This document shows positions 1-9,507 of a stretch of 64,000 nt of DNA, in pieces (within the stretch, counting starts at the first letter, position 1; every line of letters begins with the position of its first letter). The notes beneath the pieces were generated by a model, which had not been told where the DNA came from, made no database searches, and saw only the letters and a program-made list of their open reading frames with translations. Made by a program: the position numbers and the translations under genes. Source of the DNA: Gammaproteobacteria bacterium (GTDB lineage: Bacteria > Pseudomonadota > Gammaproteobacteria > SZUA-152). The stretch covers positions 1-64,000 of the forward strand of contig JAKIUF010000020.1 of NCBI GenBank assembly GCA_021647705.1. Reading direction: 5' to 3'.

Positions 1-1128
1 GGTGTGCTTGGCACGCTGGGTAATGGCGTGTTTGGCCAACTGGAAAAAAGCGGTTTTACCACACCGGATGCGATTACCTTGCATACCCTGCTGGATGATT
101 TGCGCCACGAAAATGTGCAGCGGGTGGTGATGGAAGCTTCTTCGCACGGCCTTGAGCAGGGGCGGGTGGCAGGCGTGGCATTTGATGTGGCGGTGTTTAC
201 CAACCTCAGTCACGAGCATCTGGATTATCACGGTACGATGGAAAATTACGCTCAGGCTAAGCGACGTCTGTTCGAGACCAAAGGTCTGAAATATGCAGTG
301 ATCAATATCGATGATGATTATGGTCGGAAAATGCTGACCTCGATGCCGGGTGCGGTGGGAACGGTGAGTTATGGTTTTGGTGGCGGCAAGGGGCGTGGTG
401 CTGTGTTGCCTTCTTTGCTGGGTTCCAATTTGCAGTTAGATCGTAACGGCCTGCGCATGCATGTGGAAAGCGACTGGGGTAAAGGTGATTTACAGGTACC
501 GCTGCTGGGTGCGTTTAATGCGTTCAATCTGTTAGCGGCGCTGGGCGCGCTATTGGCCAGCGGTATTGCCTTTGATGACGCATTGCAGCGTCTGTCCGAT
601 GTGCAGCCGGTGCCGGGGCGTATGCAGGGTTATGGTGGCGTAAACCGACAACCACTGGTGGTGGTGGATTATGCACACACCCCGGATGCTTTGCAGCAGG
701 TACTGGTTGCTGTGCGGGCACATACCGCTGCACAGGCCGGTGTCGTAATGGCACCCGATCTGTGGTGTGTATTGGGCTGCGGAGGTGACCGGGATCGCAG
801 CAAGCGCCCATTAATGGCGGCAGCAGCGGAGCAGTTGGCGGATAAAGTGATTGTGACCGACGACAACCCGCGTGCGGAAAATGCGCAGGTAATTGTCGCC
901 GATATTCTTCAGGGGTTTACCTGGGTGGATGATGTGCTGGTGATTGCGGATCGTGCCAGTGCTATTGAAAAAGCGATTCTTTCCGCAGCGGAAGATGATG
1001 TGGTGCTGATTGCTGGCAAGGGACACGAGGAAGTACAGATTGTCGGTGATGAGCGTTTGCCATTCAGTGACGCTCATGAAGTTGAGCGGGTGCTGGCCCT
1101 GCGCAAATCCGCTGGAGGGTTATCGTGA
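1..1128 (+). CDS. murE: UDP-MurNAc-tripeptide synthetase MurE, 5' partial
   Basis: Cytoplasmic Mur ligase that adds the third stem-peptide residue to UDP-MurNAc-L-Ala-D-Glu. The frame is open from base 1 and 375 residues are visible, so about 120 N-terminal residues, including the ATP-binding GTNGKT loop, lie outside the window. Visible family blocks are TTPDAITLHTLLDDL, MEASSHGLEQGRVAG and NLSHEHLDYHGTMENYAQAK, whose lysine is the one usually carbamylated. VVDYAHTPDAL and GCGGDRDRSKRP follow. The DNPR motif at bases 862-873 is, in the family, the signature for meso-diaminopimelate rather than lysine, as expected for a Gram-negative wall. The stop overlaps the murF start as TGATG, so the two are translationally coupled at the head of this dcw segment. 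Confidence 0.97.
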   Translation, partial: GVLGTLGNGVFGQLEKSGFTTPDAITLHTLLDDLRHENVQRVVMEASSHGLEQGRVAGVAFDVAVFTNLSHEHLDYHGTMENYAQAKRRLFETKGLKYAVINIDDDYGRKMLTSMPGAVGTVSYGFGGGKGRGAVLPSLLGSNLQLDRNGLRMHVESDWGKGDLQVPLLGAFNAFNLLAALGALLASGIAFDDALQRLSDVQPVPGRMQGYGGVNRQPLVVVDYAHTPDALQQVLVAVRAHTAAQAGVVMAPDLWCVLGCGGDRDRSKRPLMAAAAEQLADKVIVTDDNPRAENAQVIVADILQGFTWVDDVLVIADRASAIEKAILSAAEDDVVLIAGKGHEEVQIVGDERLPFSDAHEVERVLALRKSAGGLS

Positions 1129-2519
1129 TGAATACCCGTCAGATTCCACCTGGCATTAATACCGTGGAAGCCGTTTGCGAACTGTTGCAGGGCGAACTGC
1201 GGGGCGATGTAAAAATACGATCCTTTTCCGGTATCAGTACAGACACCCGTGAAGTGGTACCGGGCCAGTTGTTTGTGGCATTGAGTGGACCGCATTTTGA
1301 TGGCCATGATTTTGTCGCTTATGCCGTACAAAAAGGTGCAGTAGCGGTTGTCGTCGCGCAGCCTGTTGATATATCTGTTCCGCAGATTATTGTCAGTGAC
1401 CCCCAGCGTGCCTATGCACAACTGGCGGCCAACTGGCGACAGCAGTTTGCGATTCCACTGATTGCGGTGACCGGCAGCAATGGCAAAACTACCGTCAAGG
1501 AAATGCTTGCAGCGATTATGTCGTGCAAGGGCAGCGTATTGGCCACTCAGGCTAATTTTAATAATGAAGTGGGTGTGCCACGGACCTTGTTAGGTTTGCG
1601 TGCGGAACATGTTGCGGCGGTGGTTGAAGAAGGGGCCAGCGGCCCGGGTGATATCGCTTACCTGACCGCATTTGTGCAACCCACTGTGGCCATTGTCACC
1701 AATGCAGCAGGCGCGCATCTGGAAGGTTTTGGTTCAGTGGATGTGGTGGCAAAAACCAAGGGTGAGATTTTTGAAAACCTGCCTGCAAATGGGGTGGCCA
1801 TTATTAATGCCGATGATGCCTTTGCCGGGCTATGGCAGAAGCAGGCGGAGCCGCGTTCAATGGTGCGTTTTTCCCTGTCTGCGGAAAGCGATGTTGATGC
1901 CGAAGTGCGTGGCACATTAACTGCCGATGGCAGCCTGCAAATGGTGACTCCGGCGGGTGAGGTGCAAGTGAGTCTGCCATTGGAAGGTCGCCATAACGCC
2001 GCCAATGCATTGGCGGCTACGGCGGCGGCGTTGGCCGCAGGTGCCAGTATTGCGGATGTAAAAACCGGTCTGGAATCCATGCAGACGGTGCCGGGCCGCT
2101 TGCAACGCAAAGCGGGCATTCGTGGCGCACAGATTATTGATGATACTTACAACGCCAATCCGGCATCGTTACATGCTGCGCTGGATGTATTGACGCAGTG
2201 TCACGGTGATCGCTATCTCGCATTAGGCGACATGGCGGAACTGGGTGAAAAGGCAGAGGAATATCATCAGCAAGCGGGCCAGCAGGCACGTAAGGCGGGT
2301 GTCAGTCGTTTGTACGCAGTGGGTGAGTGCTCACAATATGCTGCACAGGCTTTTGGTCAACATGGTCAGCACTTTGCCGCACAGGATGAATTGATTTCTT
2401 GCCTGCAAGACGATTTGCACAAAGACGTAACTCTATTGGTGAAAGGCTCACGCTCGGCACACATGGAAAATGTGGTGGCTGCGCTGTCTGTGGCTGGGAC
2501 TGTGGAGGGGATGAGCTGA
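1128..2519 (+). CDS. murF: UDP-MurNAc-tripeptide:D-Ala-D-Ala ligase MurF
   Basis: Adds the D-Ala-D-Ala dipeptide (made by Ddl, encoded later in the same cluster) to the UDP-MurNAc-tripeptide, completing the soluble wall precursor. About 463 residues, normal for the family. The ATP loop TGSNGKTT lies near residues 115-122, followed by [13 protein letters not shown] and the C-terminal block [18 protein letters not shown]. The start is the ATG at 1128, which overlaps the murE stop (TGATG). A GTG at 1125 in the same frame is an alternative, and GGAGGG at 1114-1119 could serve either. The gene ends in another TGATG overlap with mraY, so murE, murF and mraY form a coupled run. Confidence 0.97.
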   Translation: MNTRQIPPGINTVEAVCELLQGELRGDVKIRSFSGISTDTREVVPGQLFVALSGPHFDGHDFVAYAVQKGAVAVVVAQPVDISVPQIIVSDPQRAYAQLAANWRQQFAIPLIAVTGSNGKTTVKEMLAAIMSCKGSVLATQANFNNEVGVPRTLLGLRAEHVAAVVEEGASGPGDIAYLTAFVQPTVAIVTNAAGAHLEGFGSVDVVAKTKGEIFENLPANGVAIINADDAFAGLWQKQAEPRSMVRFSLSAESDVDAEVRGTLTADGSLQMVTPAGEVQVSLPLEGRHNAANALAATAAALAAGASIADVKTGLESMQTVPGRLQRKAGIRGAQIIDDTYNANPASLHAALDVLTQCHGDRYLALGDMAELGEKAEEYHQQAGQQARKAGVSRLYAVGECSQYAAQAFGQHGQHFAAQDELISCLQDDLHKDVTLLVKGSRSAHMENVVAALSVAGTVEGMS

Positions 2520-3601
2520 TGCTGCTTTATCTTGCCGATTATCTGGCCCAGTTTCACAGCGGCTTTGGTGTGTTTCAGTATTTGACCCTGCGCGCCATTC
2601 TTGGTGCATTAACGGCGTTGCTGATTTCGTTTGTGGTGGGTCCGGCGATGATCCGCCGACTCAATCATTATCAGATTGGCCAGACTGTGCGTGACGACGG
2701 CCCGGAAAGCCATTTGCAAAAAGCCGGTACACCCACCATGGGTGGCGCATTGATTCTGGTGGCGATTTCGATCAGCACATTGCTGTGGTCAGACTTGAGT
2801 AATTCCTACATGTGGGTGGTGTTGTCGGTCACCATTTTGTTTGGTGTGGTTGGCTGGGTGGATGACTATAAAAAGTTAGTCAAAAAAGATTCACGCGGAC
2901 TGATTGCGCGCTATAAATATTTTTGGCAGTCGGTGATTGCATTGGGGGCTGCCTGGTTTTTATATGATGCTGTCACCATTCCGGCGCAGACACAATTGTT
3001 TGTCCCGTTTTTCAAAGACGTGGCTATTGTGCTGGGGCCGATGTTTATCGTGCTGGCGTATCTGACCATTGTGGGTTCCAGTAATGCGGTGAATCTTACT
3101 GATGGTCTTGATGGTTTAGCCATTTTGCCCACGGTGATGGTGGCCGGTGCTCTTGGCATCTTTGCCTATGTCACGGGGCACATGAAATTTGCAGAATATC
3201 TTGCCATTCCTTACATCCCCGGCGTGGGTGAAGTGGTGGTTTTTTGCGGCGCTCTGGTGGGTGCCGGTCTGGGATTTCTCTGGTTTAACACTTATCCCGC
3301 CATGGTGTTTATGGGGGATATCGGCGCGCTGGCGCTGGGTGCGGCACTGGGTATTGTTGCCGTGGTTACACGTCAGGAGCTGGTGCTGGTGATTATGGGC
3401 GGGGTGTTTGTGATTGAAACCCTGTCGGTGATCATGCAGGTGACATCATACAAATTAACCGGCAAACGCATTTTTCGCATGGCCCCGTTGCATCATCATT
3501 TTGAATTAAAAGGCTGGCCGGAACCACGGGTGATTGTGCGTTTCTGGATCATCACCGTCATTCTGGTTTTGGTCGGTTTGGCCACGTTAAAAATACGTTA
3601 A
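2519..3601 (+). CDS. mraY: Phospho-N-acetylmuramoyl-pentapeptide transferase MraY
   Basis: Integral membrane enzyme that transfers phospho-MurNAc-pentapeptide to undecaprenyl phosphate, forming lipid I. 360 residues, the usual length, with about ten hydrophobic segments. Key residues are where the family predicts: the DDYKK motif with Asp115/Asp116, NLTDGLDGL at 192-200, GDIGALALG with Asp267, and the APLHHHFEL loop with three histidines at 325-327. The start is the ATG overlapping the murF stop. Earlier in-frame codons extend back to 2399 inside murF but would add a sequence foreign to the family. It is followed by murD after 14 bases. Confidence 0.97.
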   Translation: MLLYLADYLAQFHSGFGVFQYLTLRAILGALTALLISFVVGPAMIRRLNHYQIGQTVRDDGPESHLQKAGTPTMGGALILVAISISTLLWSDLSNSYMWVVLSVTILFGVVGWVDDYKKLVKKDSRGLIARYKYFWQSVIALGAAWFLYDAVTIPAQTQLFVPFFKDVAIVLGPMFIVLAYLTIVGSSNAVNLTDGLDGLAILPTVMVAGALGIFAYVTGHMKFAEYLAIPYIPGVGEVVVFCGALVGAGLGFLWFNTYPAMVFMGDIGALALGAALGIVAVVTRQELVLVIMGGVFVIETLSVIMQVTSYKLTGKRIFRMAPLHHHFELKGWPEPRVIVRFWIITVILVLVGLATLKIR

Positions 3602-3615
3602 TTACTTACTTTGCA

Positions 3616-5079
3616 ATGAACGCAACTTTGAACTCAGCCCTGAACATGATAAATGTCACAGCACATAACAACGGTTTAGTCCCCGTGCCGACTCTGGTGA
3701 TCGGTCTGGGACACAGCGGTTTGTCTTGTGCGCGTTTTCTGGCGCAACAGGGCGTGCCGTTTGCGGTGACGGACAGTCGCGAACAGCCGTCGGGTATTGT
3801 CGCCTTGCGTGCCGAATGTCCCACAGTGAAAATTGGCCTGGGTGGTTTTGATGAAAAGCTGTTTACCTGGGCGCAGCGTCTGATTGTCAGTCCAGGTGTT
3901 TCATTGCGCGAGCCGTTGATTGTCGATGCGCAACGTCGTGGTGTGGAAGTGATTGGCGATATCGAAGTTTTTGCACGCATGGCGCAGGCACCCATTGTGG
4001 CCATTACCGGTTCTAACGGGAAAAGTACCGTCACTTCACTGTTGAGTGAAATGGCAAAAACCGCTGGCCGGGATGTGCGCACGGGCGGCAACATCGGCAC
4101 ACCTGCGCTGGAATTGCTCACGGAAAACGAGCCGGATTTTTACCTGCTGGAATTGTCGAGCTTTCAACTGGACAGTACACATGCCCTGCATGCCGCAGCG
4201 ACGGTGGTGCTGAACATCAGTGCGGATCATCTGGATCGTTATGACGATCTGGCCCATTACGTGGCGAGCAAGCAGCGTATTTACAGTGATGCCGGACTGG
4301 CTGCACAGGGTGTGGCGGTGTTTAACCGTGATGATTCACAGGTGGTGGCAATGCTGGCGGGTAATGTGCAACAGCAAAAAATCAGCTTTGGTCTGGGTGT
4401 TCCCGCTGAAGATCAATTTGGGCGCATCAGCCTGAATAACGAAAGCCTGAATAATAAAAACAATGAATTATGGTTAGCGCGCGGTACAGAAGCCTTGCTG
4501 CCGGTTGCGCAGATACGCATGGCAGGTGAACAGGCTCAGGCCAATGCGCTGGCAGCACTGGCGCTGGGCGAGGTGATGGGGCTGCCCATGGCAGACATGT
4601 TAGCCACGCTGAAAACTTTTCCCGGTCTTCCGCATCGTACGCAGTTTGTTGCTGAAATTGATGGCGTGCGCTGGATCAATGATTCCAAGGGTACCAATGT
4701 GGGAGCCACGCTTTCTGCGGTACAGGGTTTGGCTGGGCCGCTGGTATTAATTGCAGGCGGGCAGGGCAAGGGTGCTGATTTTTCACCGCTGGCGGATGCC
4801 ATAAAAGACAAGGTACGTGTTGTTATTTTGCTGGGTGAAGATGCGGCACTGATGGAAAAAGCCCTGGCAGATGTTGTGTCGGTGGTGCGCATGTCTTCTG
4901 TGAAGGGTTCCATGGAAGCAGCCGTGGCTCAAGCGCAGTCGCTTGCACAACCTGGCGATACGGTGCTGTTGTCACCGGCTTGCGCCAGTTTCGATATGTT
5001 TTCCGGTTTTGTTGCGCGGGGTGAGGCCTTCATGGCAGCCGTACGCGCATTGCCAGCGGTTGAAGGGGATGGGTCATGA
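3616..5079 (+). CDS. murD: UDP-MurNAc-L-alanine:D-glutamate ligase MurD
   Basis: Cytoplasmic ligase adding D-Glu to UDP-MurNAc-L-Ala. 487 residues, slightly long because of an N-terminal extension of about 20 residues before the nucleotide-fold motif VIGLGHSG. The ATP loop ITGSNGKST is near residues 130-138, followed by GGNIGTPALELL, LELSSFQLD, NISADHLDRY and NDSKGTNVGAT, all typical of MurD. No clear Shine-Dalgarno precedes 3616; an internal ATG at 3646 is an alternative start and would give a more usual N-terminus. The end overlaps ftsW by four bases (ATGA), so ftsW translation probably depends on murD. Confidence 0.95.
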   Translation: MNATLNSALNMINVTAHNNGLVPVPTLVIGLGHSGLSCARFLAQQGVPFAVTDSREQPSGIVALRAECPTVKIGLGGFDEKLFTWAQRLIVSPGVSLREPLIVDAQRRGVEVIGDIEVFARMAQAPIVAITGSNGKSTVTSLLSEMAKTAGRDVRTGGNIGTPALELLTENEPDFYLLELSSFQLDSTHALHAAATVVLNISADHLDRYDDLAHYVASKQRIYSDAGLAAQGVAVFNRDDSQVVAMLAGNVQQQKISFGLGVPAEDQFGRISLNNESLNNKNNELWLARGTEALLPVAQIRMAGEQAQANALAALALGEVMGLPMADMLATLKTFPGLPHRTQFVAEIDGVRWINDSKGTNVGATLSAVQGLAGPLVLIAGGQGKGADFSPLADAIKDKVRVVILLGEDAALMEKALADVVSVVRMSSVKGSMEAAVAQAQSLAQPGDTVLLSPACASFDMFSGFVARGEAFMAAVRALPAVEGDGS

Positions 5080-6326
5080 GTGCTGATACGATTCCCGTGC
5101 TGCGTAATTTTATCCATACTGCGAATGTGACAGCGAATCAGCGTCATGGGCGCTTCCCGCTGGATGCAAGCCTGCTGGCAGCTGCCATTATGTTGCTGGC
5201 CTTGGGGTTGGTGATGGTGGCGTCGGCCTCGGTGTCCATTGCCGAACGTCAGATGGATGACCCGCTCTTTTATTTATGGCGACAGAGCGCTTTTGTGGTG
5301 CTGGGTTTGCTGGTGGGTTTTGCGGTGTTGAATGTGCGCCTGGTGTACTGGGAACGCCTCGGCCCCTGGTTTTTGCTGCTGGGCATGAGTTTGCTGGTGG
5401 CGGTGTTGCTACTGGGGCGTGAAATTAATGGCAGCGTGCGTTGGTTATCGCTGGGGCCGGTGAATTTTCAGCCGTCGGAAATGATGAAGTTGTTTATCGT
5501 GATTTATCTGGCGGGTTATCTGGTGCGGCGTGGTGACGAAGTCCGCGAATCCGTGAAGGGTTTTCTCAAACCCATGCTACTGGTAGGTCTGATCGGTGTG
5601 TTGCTATTGCTGGAACCTGATTTTGGTGCTGCCGCTGTTATTACTGCCACAGTACTGGGCATGATGTTTTTAGGAGGAGTACGGCTGTGGCAATTTGCTG
5701 TGTTGTTCCTCAGCATGTCCGCCGTGGTGGCTGCGGTGGCAGTGTCTTCCCCTTACCGGGTAGAACGTCTGACGTCATTTGTGAACCCCTGGGCAGACCC
5801 GTTTGACAGTGGTTTTCAGCTCACTCAGGCATTGATTGCCTTTGGTCGCGGTGAGTGGATGGGTGTAGGCCTGGGGAGCAGCGTGCAGAAACTGTTTTAC
5901 CTGCCCGAAGCACATACAGACTTTTTGTTTGCCGTACTGGCCGAAGAGCTGGGCCTGATCGGTGTGGTGCTGGTGATTGGTTTGTTTGTGCTGATTGTGT
6001 GGCGTGCCTTTGTGGTAGGGCAGTCAGCGGCACAGGGCGGTGATCGTTTTGGTGCTTATACCGCTTATGGTATTGGCATATGGCTGGGTTTGCAGGCGTT
6101 TATTAATCTCGGTGTGAACATGGGTATGCTGCCCACCAAGGGGCTGACCCTGCCACTGATGAGTTATGGCGGCTCCAGCATTGTGATGAGTTGTGTGGCA
6201 GTGGCGTTGTTATTGCGGATCTCCCATGAGTATCCGGTGGATAAGCAACCAGCGGCACGACGGACGGTGCCGACCTTACAAAAAACAGCACAAAAAACGG
6301 CGACCAAGCGGAGGCGCAGTTCGTGA
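5076..6326 (+). CDS. ftsW: SEDS-family peptidoglycan polymerase FtsW
   Basis: Polytopic inner-membrane glycosyltransferase of the SEDS family, which polymerises lipid II at the septum with its cognate transpeptidase FtsI. 416 residues with about ten transmembrane stretches. SEDS signatures visible include LGREINGSVRWLSLG, NFQPSEMMKLF, LLEPDFGAA, LPEAHTDFLFAVLAEELG and the late block LPLMSYGGSS. A short basic, Ala/Lys-rich cytoplasmic tail follows. The ATG overlaps the murD stop. The stop at 6324-6326 overlaps another ATG (TGATG), the same junction type as at murE/murF and murF/mraY, but here that ATG opens into repeat sequence rather than murG. A GGAGG lies at 6311-6315 upstream of it. Confidence 0.95.
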   Translation: MSADTIPVLRNFIHTANVTANQRHGRFPLDASLLAAAIMLLALGLVMVASASVSIAERQMDDPLFYLWRQSAFVVLGLLVGFAVLNVRLVYWERLGPWFLLLGMSLLVAVLLLGREINGSVRWLSLGPVNFQPSEMMKLFIVIYLAGYLVRRGDEVRESVKGFLKPMLLVGLIGVLLLLEPDFGAAAVITATVLGMMFLGGVRLWQFAVLFLSMSAVVAAVAVSSPYRVERLTSFVNPWADPFDSGFQLTQALIAFGRGEWMGVGLGSSVQKLFYLPEAHTDFLFAVLAEELGLIGVVLVIGLFVLIVWRAFVVGQSAAQGGDRFGAYTAYGIGIWLGLQAFINLGVNMGMLPTKGLTLPLMSYGGSSIVMSCVAVALLLRISHEYPVDKQPAARRTVPTLQKTAQKTATKRRRSS

Positions 6327-6553
6327 TGGTCAAGTGTGAAAAAATCCAACGCAGAGACGCAAAGGCGCAGAGAACGCAGAGGTTTTTGGAGGTAATGAAA
6401 ACCTTCCTGCTTTTTCTTTGCGTTCTTCGCGCCTCTGCGCCTTTGCGTTGGATATTGTCTTTTGGCAAAAGCCACAAACAATTTGATTTTTCTTTGCGTT
6501 CTTCGCGCCTTTGCGTCTCTGCGTTGGATGTTGCTTTTGGGAGGCAGCCATGA
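6326..6553 (+). CDS. Repeat-borne bridging ORF between ftsW and murG (doubtful protein)
   Basis: 75-codon open frame lying entirely in the inserted repeat. Its ATG overlaps the ftsW stop (TGATG) with GGAGG about 10 bases upstream, and its TGA overlaps the murG ATG (ATGA). It resembles only the similar frame between murC and murB: both begin with a basic, QR-rich stretch (EKIQRRDAKAQRTQRFL) followed by a hydrophobic FLCVLRASAPLRWI. Composition follows the repeat, not protein constraint, and I doubt a functional product. Its plausible role is to carry ribosomes across the insertion so that murG stays coupled to ftsW. Confidence refers to translation, not function. Confidence 0.3.
   Translation: MVKCEKIQRRDAKAQRTQRFLEVMKTFLLFLCVLRASAPLRWILSFGKSHKQFDFSLRSSRLCVSALDVAFGRQP
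6343..6529. repeat. Dispersed CGCAGAG-type hairpin repeat, ftsW|murG copy
   Basis: Left arm 6343-6382 (purine-rich strand, CAACGCAGAGACGCAAAGG...) and two right arms, 6416-6453 and 6492-6529 (CTTTGCGTTCTTCGCGCC...GTTGGAT). The reverse complement of the left arm matches the second right arm almost base for base over about 39 positions, so a strong hairpin is possible in DNA or mRNA. The second right arm looks like a duplication of the first. The murG ribosome site GGGAGG at 6539-6544 follows directly. Related copies are at 9141-9281, 9370-9483 and 10441-10478. Confidence 0.85.
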
Positions 6554-7662
6554 GCAGCCAGCAACCACTACGCATTATGGTCATGGCCGGTGGTACCGGT
6601 GGTCATGTGTTCCCCGCATTGGCTGTGGCTGATGAACTGCGTGCGCGCGGCGTGGAAGTCAGCTGGCTGGGCACACGTCAGGGACTGGAAGCCGAAGTGG
6701 TGCCGCATGCCGGTTTCCCCATTGATTATGTACAGGTGTCCGGTTTGCGCGGCAAGGGTGTGCTGAGTCTGCTGATGGCACCGGTGAAACTACTGCTGGC
6801 TTTGTCGCAAAGTTTGAAAATTATTTCCCGACGCCAACCTGCGGCAGTGCTGGGCATGGGTGGTTTTGTGACCGGCCCCGGCGGGCTGGCGGCATGGCTG
6901 AAGCGGAAGCCATTGCTGATTCACGAACAGAATGCCCATGCCGGGTTGACCAATCGTTTGTTGGCACCGCTGGCGCGACGAGTGATGGAAGCATTCCCTG
7001 GCACGTTTGCAGTTTCCAAAAAAGTGCTGCACACCGGCAATCCCTTGCGCAAAACATTCATTGATGCGGTGCCTGATAATGCGAGCGTCAATTCAGACAA
7101 ACAGACACTGCGCCTGCTGGTGGTGGGCGGCAGTCTCGGTGCGGCGCGACTTAATGAAGTGGTGCCACAGGCGCTGGCAGCACTGGATGCTGCCGCTCGT
7201 CCCGAAGTTTGGCATCAGGCAGGCAAACGCAACATTGACGATGCACGTTCTGCCTATGCGGCAGCGGGTATTGATGCACGACTGGAACCGTTTATTGATG
7301 ACATGGCAGCTGCTTATGCCTGGGCTGACGTGGTGTTATGTCGTGCCGGTGCCATGACCATTGCCGAAGTGGCGGCTGCCGGTGTGCCGTCCATTCTGGT
7401 GCCTTTTCCTTTTGCCGTGGATGACCATCAGACAGCCAATGCGCGTTATCTGGCAGATGCACAGGCCGCCGTGTTACTGCCGCAAACGCAGCTGACAGCC
7501 GAACGTTTGGGTGAGCTTTTATTATCGCTTAATGCCGACAAATTAACGGCCATGGCCACAGCCGCACGCAAACTGGCATTGCTGGACGCCACCACGCAAG
7601 TGGTCGAGCAATGTCTGGCGGTGGCGCGGGGCGACGATAAACAGGAGGTGGCCCATGGCTAA
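6550..7662 (+). CDS. murG: UDP-GlcNAc:lipid I N-acetylglucosamine transferase MurG
   Basis: Peripheral inner-membrane glycosyltransferase that adds GlcNAc to lipid I, giving lipid II for FtsW and the PBPs. 370 residues, two Rossmann-like halves. The N-terminal glycine loop [12 protein letters not shown] is at residues 14-25, then [21 protein letters not shown] and [15 protein letters not shown]; the C-terminal half has [27 protein letters not shown] and [14 protein letters not shown]. The start at 6550 is fixed by GGGAGG at 6539-6544 and by the family N-terminus; reading further upstream only adds repeat-derived sequence. The last eight bases overlap murC. Confidence 0.97.
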   Translation: MSSQQPLRIMVMAGGTGGHVFPALAVADELRARGVEVSWLGTRQGLEAEVVPHAGFPIDYVQVSGLRGKGVLSLLMAPVKLLLALSQSLKIISRRQPAAVLGMGGFVTGPGGLAAWLKRKPLLIHEQNAHAGLTNRLLAPLARRVMEAFPGTFAVSKKVLHTGNPLRKTFIDAVPDNASVNSDKQTLRLLVVGGSLGAARLNEVVPQALAALDAAARPEVWHQAGKRNIDDARSAYAAAGIDARLEPFIDDMAAAYAWADVVLCRAGAMTIAEVAAAGVPSILVPFPFAVDDHQTANARYLADAQAAVLLPQTQLTAERLGELLLSLNADKLTAMATAARKLALLDATTQVVEQCLAVARGDDKQEVAHG

Positions 7663-9124
7663 GCAAAAAGTCAAACAAAGGGTCGAGCGCAGAGGACAAG
7701 ACCTCAAGGGTGAATCACATCCGGCCTGGGGACGAATTCATCGTGTGCATTTTGTCGGCATCGGTGGTGCGGGCATGGGTGGCATTGCCGAAGTGTTATC
7801 TAATTTAGGTTATGCCGTATCCGGTTCGGATCTGCGGGAAAATGCCGTAACCCGTCGTCTGGCTAAGCTGGGTGCCAAAATATTTACAGGGCATGATGCA
7901 ACGAACGTGCAGGACTGCGATGTGGTGGTTACGTCCACTGCTGTGTCGGCAGATAACCCGGAAGTCGTGGCCGCGCGTGAAGCGCGTATTCCGGTAGTGC
8001 CGCGCGCTGAAATGCTGGCTGAACTGATGCGTTTTCGTTTTGGCATTGCCATTGCGGGAACGCATGGCAAGACCACGACTACCAGCCTGACGGCGAGCCT
8101 GCTGGCCGAAGACGGACTGGACCCCACCTTTGTTATTGGCGGTCTGCTCAACAGCGCCGGTTCCCACGCACGCCTTGGCGAGAGTCGTTATCTGGTGGCC
8201 GAGGCCGACGAAAGTGATGCCTCGTTTTTGTACCTTGCACCGATGATGGCCGTGGTCACCAATATTGATGCTGACCATATGGAAACCTACGGCGGTGATT
8301 TCGCTAATCTGCGTCAGGCCTTTCTCGAATTTTTACATCACCTGCCTTTTTATGGTCTGGCAGTGATGTGCATTGATGATCCGGTGGTGCGCGAACTGCT
8401 GCCGGAAATTTCCAAACCGGTGCTGACCTACGGATTTGAATCCACAGACGCCGATGTGCGCGGACTGGATTTGCAGCAACAAGGACCACACACCCTCTTT
8501 CGGGTGCAACGCAAGGATCATGAAACCGAACTGGCAGTGACGCTGAACATGCCCGGTGCGCATAACGCACTGAATGCATTGGCGGCCATTGCCGTGGCCA
8601 CCGAACTGGGTGTCAGTGACGAAGCCATTCAAAACGGGCTGGCCGGTTTTGAAGGTATTGGCCGACGTTTTCAGGTTTATGGTGAATTGCAAACCACCGC
8701 AGGTAACGTGCTGTTGGTAGATGACTATGGTCATCACCCGCGTGAAGTGGAGGCCACTCTGGAAGCAGCCCGCAAGGCTTGGCCGGACCGGCGTTTGGTG
8801 CTGGCCTTTCAGCCACATCGTTTTTCACGCACCCGTGATCTGTTTGAAGACTTTGCCAAAGTGCTTGGTGAAGCGGATGTCTTATTGTTGCTGGAAGTTT
8901 TTGCAGCGGGAGAGCAGTCGCAGGGCGGTGATGATGGCCGTGCCTTGTGTCGTGCGATACGCACCCGTGGGCAACTGGACCCGGTATTTGTGGAAAATGT
9001 GGATGATCTTGCAACGACGCTGCAAGGCGTGTTGCGTGAAGGTGATGTGTTGCTGACGCTGGGTGCGGGTTCCATTGGTGTGGCGGCAGCGCAGTTGCCG
9101 GAACAGCTGAAGGAAGGTGCGTGA
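7655..9124 (+). CDS. murC: UDP-N-acetylmuramate:L-alanine ligase MurC
   Basis: First Mur ligase, joining L-Ala to UDP-MurNAc in the cytoplasm. 489 residues. After a basic N-terminal stretch of about 28 residues come the nucleotide-fold motif [17 protein letters not shown], the ATP loop AGTHGKTTT near residues 134-142, [34 protein letters not shown] and [13 protein letters not shown], all standard for MurC. The ATG has a strong AGGAGGTG at 7642-7649 inside murG. The stop (9122-9124) overlaps an ATG as TGATG, but this start again opens into repeat DNA rather than into murB. Confidence 0.97.
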   Translation: MAKQKVKQRVERRGQDLKGESHPAWGRIHRVHFVGIGGAGMGGIAEVLSNLGYAVSGSDLRENAVTRRLAKLGAKIFTGHDATNVQDCDVVVTSTAVSADNPEVVAAREARIPVVPRAEMLAELMRFRFGIAIAGTHGKTTTTSLTASLLAEDGLDPTFVIGGLLNSAGSHARLGESRYLVAEADESDASFLYLAPMMAVVTNIDADHMETYGGDFANLRQAFLEFLHHLPFYGLAVMCIDDPVVRELLPEISKPVLTYGFESTDADVRGLDLQQQGPHTLFRVQRKDHETELAVTLNMPGAHNALNALAAIAVATELGVSDEAIQNGLAGFEGIGRRFQVYGELQTTAGNVLLVDDYGHHPREVEATLEAARKAWPDRRLVLAFQPHRFSRTRDLFEDFAKVLGEADVLLLLEVFAAGEQSQGGDDGRALCRAIRTRGQLDPVFVENVDDLATTLQGVLREGDVLLTLGAGSIGVAAAQLPEQLKEGA

Positions 9125-9507
9125 TGATCCAGTTTGAAAAAATCCAACGCAAAGGCGCAAAGACGCAGAGAACGCAGAGGTTTTTGATGTTGACTGTGCA
9201 AGCGCTGCAAGTTTTGGATGTAACGAAAATCATTCTGATCTTTCTTTGCGTTCTTCGCGCCTCCGCGCCTTTGCGTTGGATGTTGTCTTTTGGCCGTGGT
9301 TACAAACAGTTAACAACCTCAAACAGCGATAAAATGAGGGCAAAGTCTGTGATGGCTTGGTGTGAAAAAACCCAATACAAAGACGCAAAGACGCAGAGAA
9401 CGCAAAGGTTTTTGAGGCTGGCTGTATGTGAATCAGTTGGGTTTTCTTTGCGTTCTTTGCTCCTCTGCGTCTCTGCGTTGGATTTTAAAATGCGGAGGCA
9501 CGCATGA
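9124..9507 (+). CDS. Repeat-borne bridging ORF between murC and murB (doubtful protein)
   Basis: 127-codon open frame filling the whole murC-murB gap. Its ATG overlaps the murC stop (TGATG), its TGA overlaps the murB ATG (ATGA). It contains two successive copies of the repeat-encoded pattern: FEKIQRKGAKTQRTQRFL then FLCVLRASAPLRWML, and later CEKTQYKDAKTQRTQRFL then LLLCVSALDF. There is no domain resemblance and composition is that of the repeat. Similarity to the ftsW|murG frame argues that the same element inserted at the same type of stop/start junction. A coupling role is inferred; a functional protein is unlikely. Confidence 0.3.
   Translation: MIQFEKIQRKGAKTQRTQRFLMLTVQALQVLDVTKIILIFLCVLRASAPLRWMLSFGRGYKQLTTSNSDKMRAKSVMAWCEKTQYKDAKTQRTQRFLRLAVCESVGFSLRSLLLCVSALDFKMRRHA
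9141..9281. repeat. Dispersed CGCAGAG-type hairpin repeat, first copy in murC|murB
   Basis: Left arm 9141-9180 (AATCCAACGCAAAGGCGC...) and right arm 9244-9281 (CTTTGCGTTCTTCGCGCC...) are near-complementary and enclose about 63 bases of unrelated spacer. The left-arm flank (GAAAAAATCC) and right-arm flank (GTTGGATGTTGTCTTTTGG) match the ftsW|murG copy, so the mobile or copied unit extends a little beyond the arms. Confidence 0.85.
9370..9483. repeat. Dispersed CGCAGAG-type hairpin repeat, second copy in murC|murB
   Basis: Left arm 9370-9408 (begins CCCAATACAAAGACGC) and right arm 9446-9483 (ends CTCTGCGTTGGAT), with about 37 bases between. More diverged from the other copies, especially in the left arm. 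Preceded by GTGTGAAAAAA, as at ftsW|murG (6334-6344). The right arm is followed by the murB ribosome site GGAGG at 9493-9497. The 379-base murC-murB gap holds these two repeats and about 85 bases of unassigned sequence between them. Confidence 0.8.

Noticed and set aside
6103-6584. Reverse-strand frames across the ftsW-murG gap encoding NAETQRREERKE-like peptides
   Set aside because: They are translations of the hairpin repeat and part of ftsW read backward. Such peptides appear wherever this repeat occurs and have no start-site support.
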